Source: a virus. From it: DNA of 37,662 bases. The stretch spans positions 1-37,662 of IMG/VR virus record IMGVR_UViG_3300009285_001844; one strand, written 5' to 3'. The notes below the pieces were generated by a model. It searched no databases and had not been told where the DNA came from. It worked only from the letters and a program-made list of their open reading frames with translations. This document shows, piece by piece, positions 6,583 through 13,098 of this stretch (the first letter of the stretch is position 1; the number at the start of each line of letters is the position of its first letter). Both the position numbers and the translations under genes were made by a program.

Positions 6583-6605
6583 CTGCTCACGTCGCATGTG
6601 GGCAG
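6583..6605 (+). other. Intergenic hairpin, 8-pair stem
   Basis: CTGCTCAC-GTCGCAT-GTGGGCAG with one G-U pair. Lies 10 bases after a stop and about 20 bases before the next SD, in the same relative position as the other hairpins in this cassette. Confidence 0.55.
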
Positions 6606-6641
6606 GACGGGAGAAATTAAATTGAGGGAGGAATTGAAACT

Positions 6642-7109
6642 ATGAAAACTATCCAGATGTCCAGAAAGAATTTTTTCCCGTACCGTGTAAAGGCATTTGA
6701 TAAGTGGGTAATGCCTGCCGAGATTAAGGAAATAGAGTCACTCAGGGTTTTTGAGGAAGGAAGTTGCTGTAATTTTCCGTTCGCGTTCTGTTTCTTAAAT
6801 CCAACCCAGGAGGATCTGGAGTTAGTGGAAAACTACCTCCATGAGCAGGTTAAGTCTAAGTTGCCTGGATTCGTCTATAAAGATAGTTACAGCGCAGCAG
6901 AAACCAGTGTAGGTTGTGGAGCAAATAAACCGAGCGTCTACAAGATCAAAGCAGATCGAGTTTTAGAGAAAAACCCAGTCAGAGAGTTCCGCGCACCATA
7001 TTATAGTTGGGACGTTAGAGAAAGCAGTTACCCTTGTGTTCAGGAAAAAATAGAGTTTTTTGCGCAAATCCTGGAGTGGATTTATATTGGAGATTGCGAA
7101 CTACTATAA
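6642..7109 (+). CDS. Hypothetical protein, 155 aa
   Basis: Largest gene of the inverted cassette. ATG with GAGGGAGG nine bases upstream. Basic N-terminus, 'PTQEDLELVENYLHEQVKS' helix, aromatic middle ('APYYSWDVRE'), hydrophobic C-terminal helix 'KIEFFAQILEWIYIG'. Five scattered cysteines, no metal-site spacing. No family recognised. Confidence 0.72.
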   Translation: MKTIQMSRKNFFPYRVKAFDKWVMPAEIKEIESLRVFEEGSCCNFPFAFCFLNPTQEDLELVENYLHEQVKSKLPGFVYKDSYSAAETSVGCGANKPSVYKIKADRVLEKNPVREFRAPYYSWDVRESSYPCVQEKIEFFAQILEWIYIGDCELL

Positions 7110-7120
7110 AAAATCTGGTT

Positions 7121-7143
7121 TGTGGTCAACCGCGAAAACCACA
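7121..7143 (+). other. Intergenic hairpin
   Basis: TGTGGT-N11-ACCACA, immediately before the SD GAGGGAGG of the next gene, so the stem could modulate ribosome access. Confidence 0.5.
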
Positions 7144-7158
7144 GAGGGAGGAATAAAG

Positions 7159-7338
7159 ATGAAAAGAATAACGGAATGTAAGCATCTTGTCAATGATCGT
7201 GAGTGCAATATTTCACATCCATTCCAGTGTGAAATAACTTTTGGCGTAATATGCTGCTTTACCTGCTCACTTAAAACACAGTGTTTTAGAGTCTGCAACA
7301 CTGTTAAAGAGGTATTGCAAGGGGAGGAAGAAAAATGA
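7159..7338 (+). CDS. Cys-rich miniprotein, 59 aa
   Basis: ATG 7159 with GAGGGAGG eight bases upstream. Eight cysteines (C7, C16, C24, then CCFTC, CFRVC) plus two His point to a zinc site. Ends in an ATGA overlap with the following gene, whose SD (GGGGAGG) is within this one. Unknown function. Confidence 0.66.
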   Translation: MKRITECKHLVNDRECNISHPFQCEITFGVICCFTCSLKTQCFRVCNTVKEVLQGEEEK

Positions 7339-7637
7339 AAACTGCAATAAGGATAGAGGGCATAACACTACTTAGTATACGCGGTAAATTGCTCGCAATG
7401 GATTATAGTCATATGCCTTACAGTAAGGTAGGCAAAGCAAGATTTTGGGTGAAGGAGGTATCAGTAAACTCTGCACCCGAAGAAATTACGAAGTTAAAAG
7501 AAATGGGGTTGAAATTTTCGTTCTGCGCCTTGTCTACGTCGGGGATAACCATTAGATCCCTGAAAGACAGGGACGTTAAAGAAGTCATCGGAGAGGAGGT
7601 TATTGAAAAACTATTTGAACTTCAAGGACAGCGTTAG
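7335..7637 (+). CDS. Hypothetical protein, 100 aa
   Basis: ATGA overlap with the upstream gene. Strand-helix pattern: 'IRIEGITLLSIRGKLLAMDY', then 'EITKLKEMGLKFSFCALS', then a C-terminal helix 'DVKEVIGEEVIEKLFEL'. Not recognised. Followed by a nested hairpin: CTTTCG/CGAAGG outside (7639-7644, 7671-7676) and TCTCCTG/CAGGGGA inside. Confidence 0.68.
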   Translation: MKTAIRIEGITLLSIRGKLLAMDYSHMPYSKVGKARFWVKEVSVNSAPEEITKLKEMGLKFSFCALSTSGITIRSLKDRDVKEVIGEEVIEKLFELQGQR

Positions 7638-7638
7638 T

Positions 7639-7676
7639 CTTTCGTTATCTCCTGCCTTGTCAGGGGATGCCGAAGG
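7639..7676 (+). other. Nested intergenic hairpin
   Basis: Outer CTTTCG/CGAAGG and inner TCTCCTG/CAGGGGA stems with a CCTTGT loop, about 38 bases, directly after the stop codon. No T tract. Confidence 0.55.
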
Positions 7677-7699
7677 ATTAAAACAAGGGGGATTTTTAG

Positions 7700-7864
7700 A
7701 TGTATACATGCGAATTTTACACAGGTAAACGTCTTATATTTGCGCTTAATCTATGTTTTGTGCCGCAAATCGGTATGTTTATTCATACCGTAGACACTGC
7801 GGTTAAAGTTGCCGGAGTTTCATATCACCACAACCTAAATATGTTTAAAGTTTACGTAGACTAA
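7700..7864 (+). CDS. Hypothetical miniprotein, 54 aa
   Basis: ATG with AAGGGGG ten bases upstream. Aromatic and beta-rich: 'YTCEFYTGKRLIFALNLCFV' then 'GVSYHHNLNMFKVYVD'. It fits the spacing of its neighbours and is followed by the hairpin GGTCGG...CCGACC (7876-7898). Function not recognised. Confidence 0.6.
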   Translation: MYTCEFYTGKRLIFALNLCFVPQIGMFIHTVDTAVKVAGVSYHHNLNMFKVYVD

Positions 7865-7875
7865 AATAAATAGCC

Positions 7876-7898
7876 GGTCGGGGCTAAAAATACCGACC
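7876..7898 (+). other. Intergenic hairpin
   Basis: GGTCGG-N11-CCGACC between the 54-aa and 110-aa genes, followed within seven bases by the SD AAGGAGG. Confidence 0.55.
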
Positions 7899-7912
7899 AT
7901 GAAGGAGGAAAA

Positions 7913-8245
7913 ATGAACATTATCAACCTTACCCCACACGACGTAAAGTTGTGTTACGGCGGCGAAGAGTATGTTTTCCCTAATGCCGGAACGGCTGCTC
8001 GTGTTGCTTCAAGATCAGAATTTTCTCATACCGTCAATGGTCTGCCCGTACACAAAACCATTTACGGGAGCATTGAAAACCTTCCCGAACAGGTGGAAGG
8101 AACAATCTATATAGTTGCCCTACTTGTCGCTCAGGTTTTGGGCGGTTCCAGGTCAGACGTTATTTGCCCCGACACTGGCCCTGATTCGGCAGTTAGGGAC
8201 GGTAAGGGGTTGATAGCAGGAGTCAAAAGGTTTATGATACCTTAG
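7913..8245 (+). CDS. Conserved phage protein of the 'NLTPHDV' family
   Basis: 110 aa. The opening 'MNIINLTPHDVKLCY', the middle 'AGTAARV' and 'YGSIENLPEQVEGTIYIVALLVAQVL', and 'RSDVICPDTGPDS' form the pattern of a small protein found in many phages and actinobacterial genomes, in which a beta-rich N-terminus is followed by 'G.IYIVS..VA.A...R.D...P'. No biochemical role is established that I know of. SD AAGGAGG six bases upstream. The only member of the cassette with a family I recognise. Confidence 0.72.
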   Translation: MNIINLTPHDVKLCYGGEEYVFPNAGTAARVASRSEFSHTVNGLPVHKTIYGSIENLPEQVEGTIYIVALLVAQVLGGSRSDVICPDTGPDSAVRDGKGLIAGVKRFMIP

Positions 8246-8294
8246 TTATTAAAACGGTTCGGGGTGAACCTTAAACCCCAGGGGAGGAATAATT

Positions 8295-8675
8295 ATGCAA
8301 GATAAGATTAATAAATTAGTTGGAGATATCTTGTCAGGAATTATTAAAAGTCCTGACATTGAGGACATCATTAAGTTTGAAGTAGGTTTACCGCTCGGTA
8401 GACATATCATGGAAATATCAGTAGAGCAGGCAGTTGACGCTATTAAGAAACATCATGTGGAGATATTTAAGTTGCTTAATCGCCCTAAATTTTACTCTTT
8501 CCAAGGTATTGTTATGGAAGAGGTTTGCCCCGTCTGCAATGGCGATCCTGATAATTCACCAGACAAGAATGACCGCGGTAGGTGTAATAGATGTTTGTGG
8601 AGAGGTAAAATACTTACTCCCGAAGGTAAGAAATTAGTTGATTTTCTTACGAATTATTTACCTTTTTCGCAATAA
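8295..8675 (+). CDS. Zinc-finger protein, 126 aa
   Basis: ATG with GGGGAGG nine bases upstream. The first 75 residues are helical ('DKINKLVGDILSGIIK', 'EQAVDAIKKHHVEIFKLL'); residues 79-103 hold CPVC and CNRC pairs in a treble-clef/ribbon spacing, then 'WRGKILTPEGKKLVDFL'. Last gene of the plus-strand cassette. The ribbon resembles those of DnaJ-like or phage nucleic-acid-binding proteins; function unknown. Confidence 0.68.
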   Translation: MQDKINKLVGDILSGIIKSPDIEDIIKFEVGLPLGRHIMEISVEQAVDAIKKHHVEIFKLLNRPKFYSFQGIVMEEVCPVCNGDPDNSPDKNDRGRCNRCLWRGKILTPEGKKLVDFLTNYLPFSQ

Positions 8676-8681
8676 CAGCAA

Positions 8682-8703
8682 AGCAGGGGATCTCTCCCCT
8701 GCT
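8682..8703. terminator. Hairpin between convergent operons
   Basis: AGCAGGGGA-TCTC-TCCCCTGCT, a perfect nine-pair stem with a four-base loop, exactly between the ends of the plus cassette and the long minus operon. There is no clear T tract on either side, so termination efficiency is uncertain, but position and stability fit a bidirectional terminator. Confidence 0.6.
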
Positions 8704-9143
8704 CACCGCAATAATCCCCTTCTAACCGCCAACGTCCGTCCCTGCTCCAATATCACCTGCCAGCGATTATAAACCGTTCTCATACTTACCCCAAGTTCCA
8801 TGACAATTAGTTTTTTCACCGAACTTCCGCGCACATAATCCTTATGCGTCCGCTTTAATCCCAACAGTAGTTTATCATCATCATTCAAACCTGCTACCAA
8901 TTCCTTAACTACCTGCAACCACGTTTCCGTTACCGCTAACGATGCCAATGCGATCCCTGCCGATGCCGTCCTATTGCCTGTCGTGCTACCTCTTGGCATA
9001 CCGTCGGGAGGTGGGGGAGAGTTTTCGAGTATTCTCTCCCGGTCCTGCTCGTACTGATGTTTTATGTCGTGATAGTTGATTAGATAGTTAGCGACTATTA
9101 GTTTTTCTTGTTTGAACGGATCAGCGAGAGGTATTTTACTCAT
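8703..9143 (-). CDS. ArpU/RinA-like phage late-gene regulator
   Basis: 146 aa. Central helices 'ALASLAVTETWLQVVKELVAGL' and a C-terminal sigma-region-4-like helix-turn-helix 'MELGVSMRTVYNRWQVILEQG'. Small proteins of this plan (ArpU, RinA and relatives) lie at the end of the early operon in Bacillota phages and activate terminase and structural genes. Here the gene is the last of the long minus operon and is linked to the transporter gene by an ATGA overlap. In related phages the terminase small gene follows directly; here the inverted cassette intervenes. Confidence 0.65.
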   Translation of the reverse strand: MSKIPLADPFKQEKLIVANYLINYHDIKHQYEQDRERILENSPPPPDGMPRGSTTGNRTASAGIALASLAVTETWLQVVKELVAGLNDDDKLLLGLKRTHKDYVRGSSVKKLIVMELGVSMRTVYNRWQVILEQGRTLAVRRGLLR

Positions 9144-9655
9144 TTACGACCTCCCATTTTTACCATACCTGCCCCGACTGCCTGCATAGTTAACTTTATC
9201 AGCGATTGTCCAATTATCGCCATCGGAACTACTGACCAAGGCATAAATCCCATACCCCAAGGTGATAGTCCAAGCACAATAAACACCGTACTGTCAAGTA
9301 TTCCTCCAACGAAACCTGACCACCACACACGCCAGTGGACCGGCAGTTTTAACCTCGTGTAAATCTCAGTGTCGGTTGTTTCGCTTACCGCAAATGCTAT
9401 TATAGAAGCAATGACCACGGGTAAACCCTGTCCCATTGTTGCCGATTGTATCAGTGATAAAAGAAGTGCTACACTTATGAACGCATATGTCATATATCTG
9501 CCATGTTTTTGTTGCACTAAGTCCCTGAGAATAAAAGTTGCCCCTATCGTAAATGTGCCTAAACTTATTAAAAATGGGCCAATGTTTACGGGTGCGAAGG
9601 TGCTAGATAACCAATTTCCGGCCAAAATTGCCGCTACGTAAAGAAATACTATCAC
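9140..9655 (-). CDS. Queuosine-precursor transporter, YhhQ/VUT family
   Basis: 171-aa integral membrane protein with about five to six hydrophobic helices: 'MIVFLYVAAILAGNWLSS', 'FLISLGTFTIGATFILRDL', 'ALLLSLIQSATMGQG', 'VVIASIIAFAVSETTD', 'WWSGFVGGILDSTVFIVLG'. The 'FILRDLVQ..G' segment and 'VSETTDT' with 'G..DS..F' are hallmarks of the YhhQ (QPTR/VUT) family, which takes up 7-deazaguanines such as preQ0. Starts inside the end of the DpdA-like gene (ATGA, 9652-9655) and ends overlapping the ArpU-like gene, so all three are translated together. Pairing with a transglycosylase supports precursor import for DNA modification. Confidence 0.82.
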   Translation of the reverse strand: MIVFLYVAAILAGNWLSSTFAPVNIGPFLISLGTFTIGATFILRDLVQQKHGRYMTYAFISVALLLSLIQSATMGQGLPVVIASIIAFAVSETTDTEIYTRLKLPVHWRVWWSGFVGGILDSTVFIVLGLSPWGMGFMPWSVVPMAIIGQSLIKLTMQAVGAGMVKMGGRK

Positions 9656-10509
9656 GCTATGCCCTCCAAATAATCCCTAAAGTTTATTGTATTGATTAAT
9701 GCTAAGTCCCTCGGATGATAGTTAATATACTTGTCTTGTCTGGTGTATTTCGCTTCCCATTTGCCAGTGTCGGGACTAAATACACCACCAAAAACTGATC
9801 TGCGCTCTGCTGATGAACTGTCAACGCTGAGATTAAAATCATATGGTCTTGCTATTTCTACCCATCTTTCAAGTACAGGTATAGCAGTTACCCCGAACAG
9901 GTGAATATCGGTTATGCCGGCATCTTTTATTAGCGGAAATGACTTCTCCTGTATTTCAAAAAATTGCGGTTGTAGTGTTTTTCTCGCCCCGATTATACAA
10001 AACCCACCCATCCCAATACAGTCCTGCGGTTGCGCTATGCGTAACACCTCTTTTAGACAGGTCAAATATTGTTCTGTAGTCGTACCCTGATTAGACAAAA
10101 CTAACTGACGAGGTGCTAATTTATCCCGTTGACTAACTAAATACTGTGCAGCTCCCACAGTGTCTTTGACGTATTCCCAACCGTTGTCCTCGTCAACGCG
10201 ACATTTTACCTTTTTACCTTCTTTCAACTGCTCGTCAACTAACCTGTCATAACTGACTATTCGCTGAGACACAAAACCTGCCGCCTGCTCAAAATTGAGT
10301 TGACGATTAAGTGCTTCTTCATACGTCAGTCTTTTATCCTTATCAACATCTTGGAACGCTCCTGAGTCAAGGAGGACGTTCACCCCCCCCCTATATATTC
10401 TCACCGTCTTATATATAGGGTTAAGGCAAAGGTTGTCAGTTATATACTCAGGAACCCACGGGCGGCGGTTAAGTCTGTTATTGTTTTTAGATACATAAAA
10501 CTTTAACAT
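9652..10509 (-). CDS. dpdA: DpdA-like DNA guanine transglycosylase
   Basis: 285 aa, TIM-barrel member of the tRNA-guanine transglycosylase superfamily. Motifs align in order: 'LLDSGAFQ' (47-53, general acid/base Asp, like DSGGFQ in bacterial TGT), 'SYDRLVD' (86-92), 'GMGGF' (166-170, like GGLAVGE), 'HLFGVTAIP' (203-211) and 'SVDSSSAERRS' (228-238, the Asp in the position of the TGT nucleophile). The C-terminal CxCxxC zinc site of true TGT is absent and the protein is about 90 residues shorter, as in phage DpdA proteins, which swap guanine in DNA for a 7-deazaguanine. No precursor synthesis genes (FolE, QueD, QueE, QueC) are in the window; the coupled transporter could supply the base. The exact modified base cannot be read from sequence. 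Confidence 0.8.
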   Translation of the reverse strand: MLKFYVSKNNNRLNRRPWVPEYITDNLCLNPIYKTVRIYRGGVNVLLDSGAFQDVDKDKRLTYEEALNRQLNFEQAAGFVSQRIVSYDRLVDEQLKEGKKVKCRVDEDNGWEYVKDTVGAAQYLVSQRDKLAPRQLVLSNQGTTTEQYLTCLKEVLRIAQPQDCIGMGGFCIIGARKTLQPQFFEIQEKSFPLIKDAGITDIHLFGVTAIPVLERWVEIARPYDFNLSVDSSSAERRSVFGGVFSPDTGKWEAKYTRQDKYINYHPRDLALINTINFRDYLEGIA

Positions 10510-10712
10510 TGTTGATCACTTTGTTGCCTTTTTCTCTGCCCCGACCACAGATTAGCGCGAGGCCTGCGAAAATGACTCCGGCAAAAGTTACTGCCATTGC
10601 TGCGGAAATTTGCTCTGCCGTTGAATGAGTGCTGTTTCCAAAGCGGTAAATGTATTTCCAGTGAGCAACCGTAAACTAAAAGTACAGTTTCAATAACAAT
10701 ACTACGCAACAT
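10487..10712 (-). pseudogene. Small membrane protein gene with probable +1 frameshift
   Basis: From ATG 10712 the first frame encodes 'MLRSIVIETVLLVYG', a membrane-like start, then becomes Arg/Ser/Gln-rich and stops at 10503. One base further along, the other frame gives 'VAHWKYIYRFGNSTHSTAEQ' and then a clear membrane helix 'AMAVTFAGVIFAGLALICGR' with a basic tail, ending at 10487. A single extra G near 10668 would explain this. Either the gene is broken, the sequence has an indel, or the ribosome shifts. It sits between two coupled genes of the DpdA operon. Confidence 0.5.
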
Positions 10713-10894
10713 CAAACCCCCTTAACCAAATAAGGTCTAACCGCCCTCAATACGAGGTATTGCGGTATATGCGGCAACTTCTCCTGCATAAAATTCATCC
10801 TAGTTGAGTTATCCTTCATCCCTGCTAACTTTTCCCGGTGAGTCTCGCAGAACGCGATAAACTCACTGGTTAGTTGGTTTTCTTGATCGGTCAT
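10712..10894 (-). CDS. Hypothetical helical protein, 60 aa
   Basis: Starts at ATG 10894 (MTDQENQL) just upstream of the previous gene's end, or at TTG 10912; neither has a good SD, so re-initiation after the preceding stop at 10902 is likely. Two amphipathic helices ('LTSEFIAFCETHREKLAGM', 'MNFMQEKLPHIPQYLVLRA') resemble small phage proteins that interact with replication or regulatory partners. No specific family recognised. Confidence 0.55.
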   Translation of the reverse strand: MTDQENQLTSEFIAFCETHREKLAGMKDNSTRMNFMQEKLPHIPQYLVLRAVRPYLVKGV

Positions 10895-10901
10895 ATTATT
10901 G

Positions 10902-11507
10902 TTAATTATCAAACCAGAAAACCATTCTTAGCTTATCTGGGTTTTCTTTCAAATATTCCTCATTAAGCCAGTGTGTTTCATGAACTCTCCTTACCATAGA
11001 ACTAATAAGTGAATCAAGAATATTATCTTCGTATTCCCATTCTCGGTAAACAAATCCTAATTTTTCATTTGCCCAACCGCACCACATGGTAGGCATTTCT
11101 CCCTTATCTACCTTTTCAGCTTCTTCTTGTGACATATATCCCTGGTATTTTGTCTTAATCTTACTGTCTGCATATTGCTGTAATTCTCTTAACGTAAAGT
11201 AACTATGAGAGTGCCCATCCCCGCCCCATCTTCTACACTCATTAATGACCATTTGACAGCAATCATCGGGCATTCCTTTTGGTTCCGATATGGGTGCTAT
11301 GCCGTTATAATTTCTCACATCTGCCAATGTTGCAAATAGTTCGTAGTCTCTATTTCTATATGCATGGCAAATTTCATATTGTTGCTCACAGTCTTCTTCG
11401 TCTCCAGGATAATATGGATTTAGTTTAAATAAATCAGCACTTACCCATTCTTCTATGTCGTTTATATGTTTTTTAACCTCTAAGTAAACATGAATATCGC
11501 AACCCAT
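10902..11507 (-). CDS. Conserved phage 'MGCDIH' protein, 201 aa
   Basis: Begins 'MGCDIHVYLEVKK', the invariant opening of a family widespread in phages and bacteria, followed by 'WVSADLF', 'YRNRDYELFATLADVRN' and 'GIAPISEPKGMPDD', all typical. The conserved Cys, Asp and His near the N-terminus suggest a catalytic or metal site, but I know of no assigned function. Lies three bases downstream of the RuvC-like gene on the same strand. Confidence 0.75.
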   Translation of the reverse strand: MGCDIHVYLEVKKHINDIEEWVSADLFKLNPYYPGDEEDCEQQYEICHAYRNRDYELFATLADVRNYNGIAPISEPKGMPDDCCQMVINECRRWGGDGHSHSYFTLRELQQYADSKIKTKYQGYMSQEEAEKVDKGEMPTMWCGWANEKLGFVYREWEYEDNILDSLISSMVRRVHETHWLNEEYLKENPDKLRMVFWFDN

Positions 11508-11510
11508 AAT

Positions 11511-12041
11511 CTATTTTCCTCCCCTTGCTTTTCTCTTCCTGACCTCCGACTTGCCATGCAGAGCGTCAATAACCTCCTGCTGATATGCGGTCAGTTTATC
11601 GGTTAGTCCTAAATATGCCCTGCCGATTTCAGCCAATATATAAGCGTCCGTTTCGTCATTCTCCTTAAATTCCTTACCCCAACGCTTATATACACCTACG
11701 GCAACCTTTTCCTTGCTTGCATTGTGATCGCCTACTGCAAACTTCTTTAGTTGATTAGGTGTAACTTCCAATAATTTCATTCCGCTATCAACAATCATCA
11801 GGCGCAATACTCCACCCAATTCACCCTTAGCATGGGCAAAATCTCCCTTACTGAAAGCATATCCTTCGATAACCGCTAAGTCTGCGCCCTCGATAACCTG
11901 CTTAACATAGTCGCGCACATAGATTAGTCTCGGTATCCCGGTTAAATTATTCTTTACTGCTGTAGTTATCGGTTCATTATTGCAATGCAATATTGCTATC
12001 CCTGTACTCGTTAAGGACGCATCAATTCCGCATACTTTCAA
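11511..12041 (-). CDS. RuvC-like Holliday junction resolvase
   Basis: Resolves branched DNA before packaging. RNase H-fold acidic residues are all present: Asp7 in 'KVCGIDASLTSTGIAI', Glu59 in 'LAVIEGYAF', and Asp129/Asp132 in 'NDETDAYILAEIG'; 'VTPNQLKKFAVGDHNASKEKV' matches the lysine-rich DNA-binding segment of phage RuvC proteins. Length 176 aa is normal. I chose TTG 12041 because GGAGGGTG lies eight bases upstream inside the previous gene and the protein then starts right at strand 1; an ATG at 12074 would add eleven residues. Confidence 0.85.
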   Translation of the reverse strand: MKVCGIDASLTSTGIAILHCNNEPITTAVKNNLTGIPRLIYVRDYVKQVIEGADLAVIEGYAFSKGDFAHAKGELGGVLRLMIVDSGMKLLEVTPNQLKKFAVGDHNASKEKVAVGVYKRWGKEFKENDETDAYILAEIGRAYLGLTDKLTAYQQEVIDALHGKSEVRKRKARGGK

Positions 12042-12042
12042 A

Positions 12043-12246
12043 TTAACACCCTCCAAAATCCTTAAATCCTTCATATTTCCACTTAGGATGATCCATGTTC
12101 GGCCTAAAATGCCTACACGACTTAAACCTGCCGTTCTTGTGCAAGCAGTTTTTACTTAGTACCCTAATCCACCCCATCTTGCCGGGGTGGAGTTTTGAGA
12201 GACACCACCCACAATGGGGAGTTTTCTTTACTTTGCGTTTTTTCAT
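12043..12246 (-). CDS. Basic zinc-binding miniprotein, 67 aa
   Basis: ATG 12246 overlaps the preceding stop as ATGA. Very basic start (MKKRKVKKTPH) then CGWC, a lone Cys in 'SKNCLHKNG' and 'KSCRHF', with His residues, which could make one zinc site. Probably nucleic-acid binding; family not recognised. Contains the SD of the RuvC-like gene at its end. Confidence 0.65.
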   Translation of the reverse strand: MKKRKVKKTPHCGWCLSKLHPGKMGWIRVLSKNCLHKNGRFKSCRHFRPNMDHPKWKYEGFKDFGGC

Positions 12247-12497
12247 CCGAACATCAACCAATCCCGAAGTCCCACCGGAAAGCGTTTACGCTCTTTCGGT
12301 TTTTTATCTATTTTAGGCACAGTTATTAAGTCAGACTTTTTCAAACTGCCCATACCGTTTGTATTTCTCCATCTGCGGATATTCTCTCTACTACGATTAA
12401 ATTCATTACGGAGGAATAGATTATATATATCGTTAATCGTTAAGTTGCGACTCGCTATTTCCTTTTCCTCTGCGCTCCAAGGAGTTCCTTTAGACAT
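12243..12497 (-). CDS. SANT/GcrA-like helix-turn-helix protein, 84 aa
   Basis: 'PWSAEEKEIASRN' followed by 'LTINDIYNLFLRNEFNRSRE' and 'NIRRWRNTNG' match the three-helix Myb/SANT or GcrA-type DNA-binding domain; the C-terminal half is basic and proline-rich. SD AAAGGGAG. Likely a sequence-specific DNA-binding regulator inside the replication operon. The ATGA overlap links it to the zinc miniprotein downstream. Confidence 0.62.
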   Translation of the reverse strand: MSKGTPWSAEEKEIASRNLTINDIYNLFLRNEFNRSRENIRRWRNTNGMGSLKKSDLITVPKIDKKPKERKRFPVGLRDWLMFG

Positions 12498-12501
12498 AAA
12501 A

Positions 12502-12670
12502 TCAACTCCCTTTAATCTCCGTTCTACCGAAACTCAACTTAGTTACGATAGTTTTCGTTTCCATGATGTGATCCTCATAGCACCGGGAGCATTTTACTGT
12601 CGTTGCCCCCGATGAGAATACGTTGGCCTGATTTTCCTTTCCGCACTCGCATGTCCATTTTTGCGATCAT
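12502..12670 (-). pseudogene. Zinc-ribbon gene with probable frameshift
   Basis: An ATG at 12670 overlaps the MazG-like gene's stop as ATGA and has a GAGG SD, exactly the style of this operon, but its frame stops after 31 residues. Moving one base at a run of five A (after 'MIAK') gives 'WTCECGKENQANVFSS' and 'VKCSRCYEDH', a clear four-Cys zinc ribbon that ends five bases before the next gene. One extra A in the homopolymer explains this. The ribbon frame is also contiguous, through a TGA, with the upstream gene, but frameshift is simpler. Confidence 0.5.
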
Positions 12671-12915
12671 TTGTAATATCCTCGCTCATGGTTCTTCTGT
12701 ACTACCTTGCCGAATAATGCTTCAACGTCTACGCCCTCAAATTCCAACCTACGAAAGTAAGTTTCCAGAGAGTGAAACAAGTCTACTTTTTCCATCAATC
12801 TATCTTCTGGATATGTTGCTAATTTAACTTCTCTCCACTCAGATTCAACGTGTTTCCATTGCTCTGATGCTGTGTTTAGTTTGACAAATTTAATCTGTGG
12901 GAAGTGACCTTTCAT
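12667..12915 (-). CDS. MazG-like / all-alpha NTP pyrophosphohydrolase, 82 aa
   Basis: Four-helix pattern with 'ESEWREVKLATYPEDRLMEKVDLFHSL' (Glu-rich metal-binding helices, E..E and E.VDLFH) and the ending 'VVQKNHERGYYK', a signature of the MazG-like superfamily. These enzymes hydrolyse (d)NTPs to monophosphates; phage versions may clean up nucleotide pools. It lies close to the thymidylate-synthase-like gene. Coupled by ATGA overlap at both ends. Confidence 0.65.
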   Translation of the reverse strand: MKGHFPQIKFVKLNTASEQWKHVESEWREVKLATYPEDRLMEKVDLFHSLETYFRRLEFEGVDVEALFGKVVQKNHERGYYK

Positions 12916-13097
12916 TTACTTTTCTCCCTCTTATCACAGTCTATATGGCAGAACATTGGTTTTCTTATAGCACCAGTAAGCGTATTGATAGAGTTAGCAT
13001 GTTCTGGATTAGTGCAAATTTCACATTTTCGCTGCTCTGCCGCTTCTCGGCAAAACTTAGGCCAAGGAGCGTTTTCGAGTTCCTCGATGAAGTTCAT
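12912..13097 (-). CDS. Cys-rich miniprotein, 61 aa
   Basis: Acidic N-terminal helix ('MNFIEELENAPWPKF'), then 'CEICTNPEHANS' and 'MFCHIDCDKREK', four Cys and two His with ribbon-like spacing. Probably zinc-binding. SD GGAGGG. Overlaps the MazG-like gene by four bases. Function unknown. Confidence 0.65.
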   Translation of the reverse strand: MNFIEELENAPWPKFCREAAEQRKCEICTNPEHANSINTLTGAIRKPMFCHIDCDKREKSK

Positions 13098-13098
13098 G

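Noticed and set aside
10503-10712. 70-residue frame ending in an Arg/Ser/Gln-rich tail as a normal gene
   Set aside because: Its second half has no protein character while the next frame encodes a clean membrane helix; treated as a frameshifted gene.
12502-12915. TGA readthrough joining the MazG-like protein to the zinc ribbon
   Set aside because: The frames are contiguous, but the MazG-like protein ends at its normal 'ERGYYK' end and an ATGA start with SD follows; one homopolymer indel is simpler.
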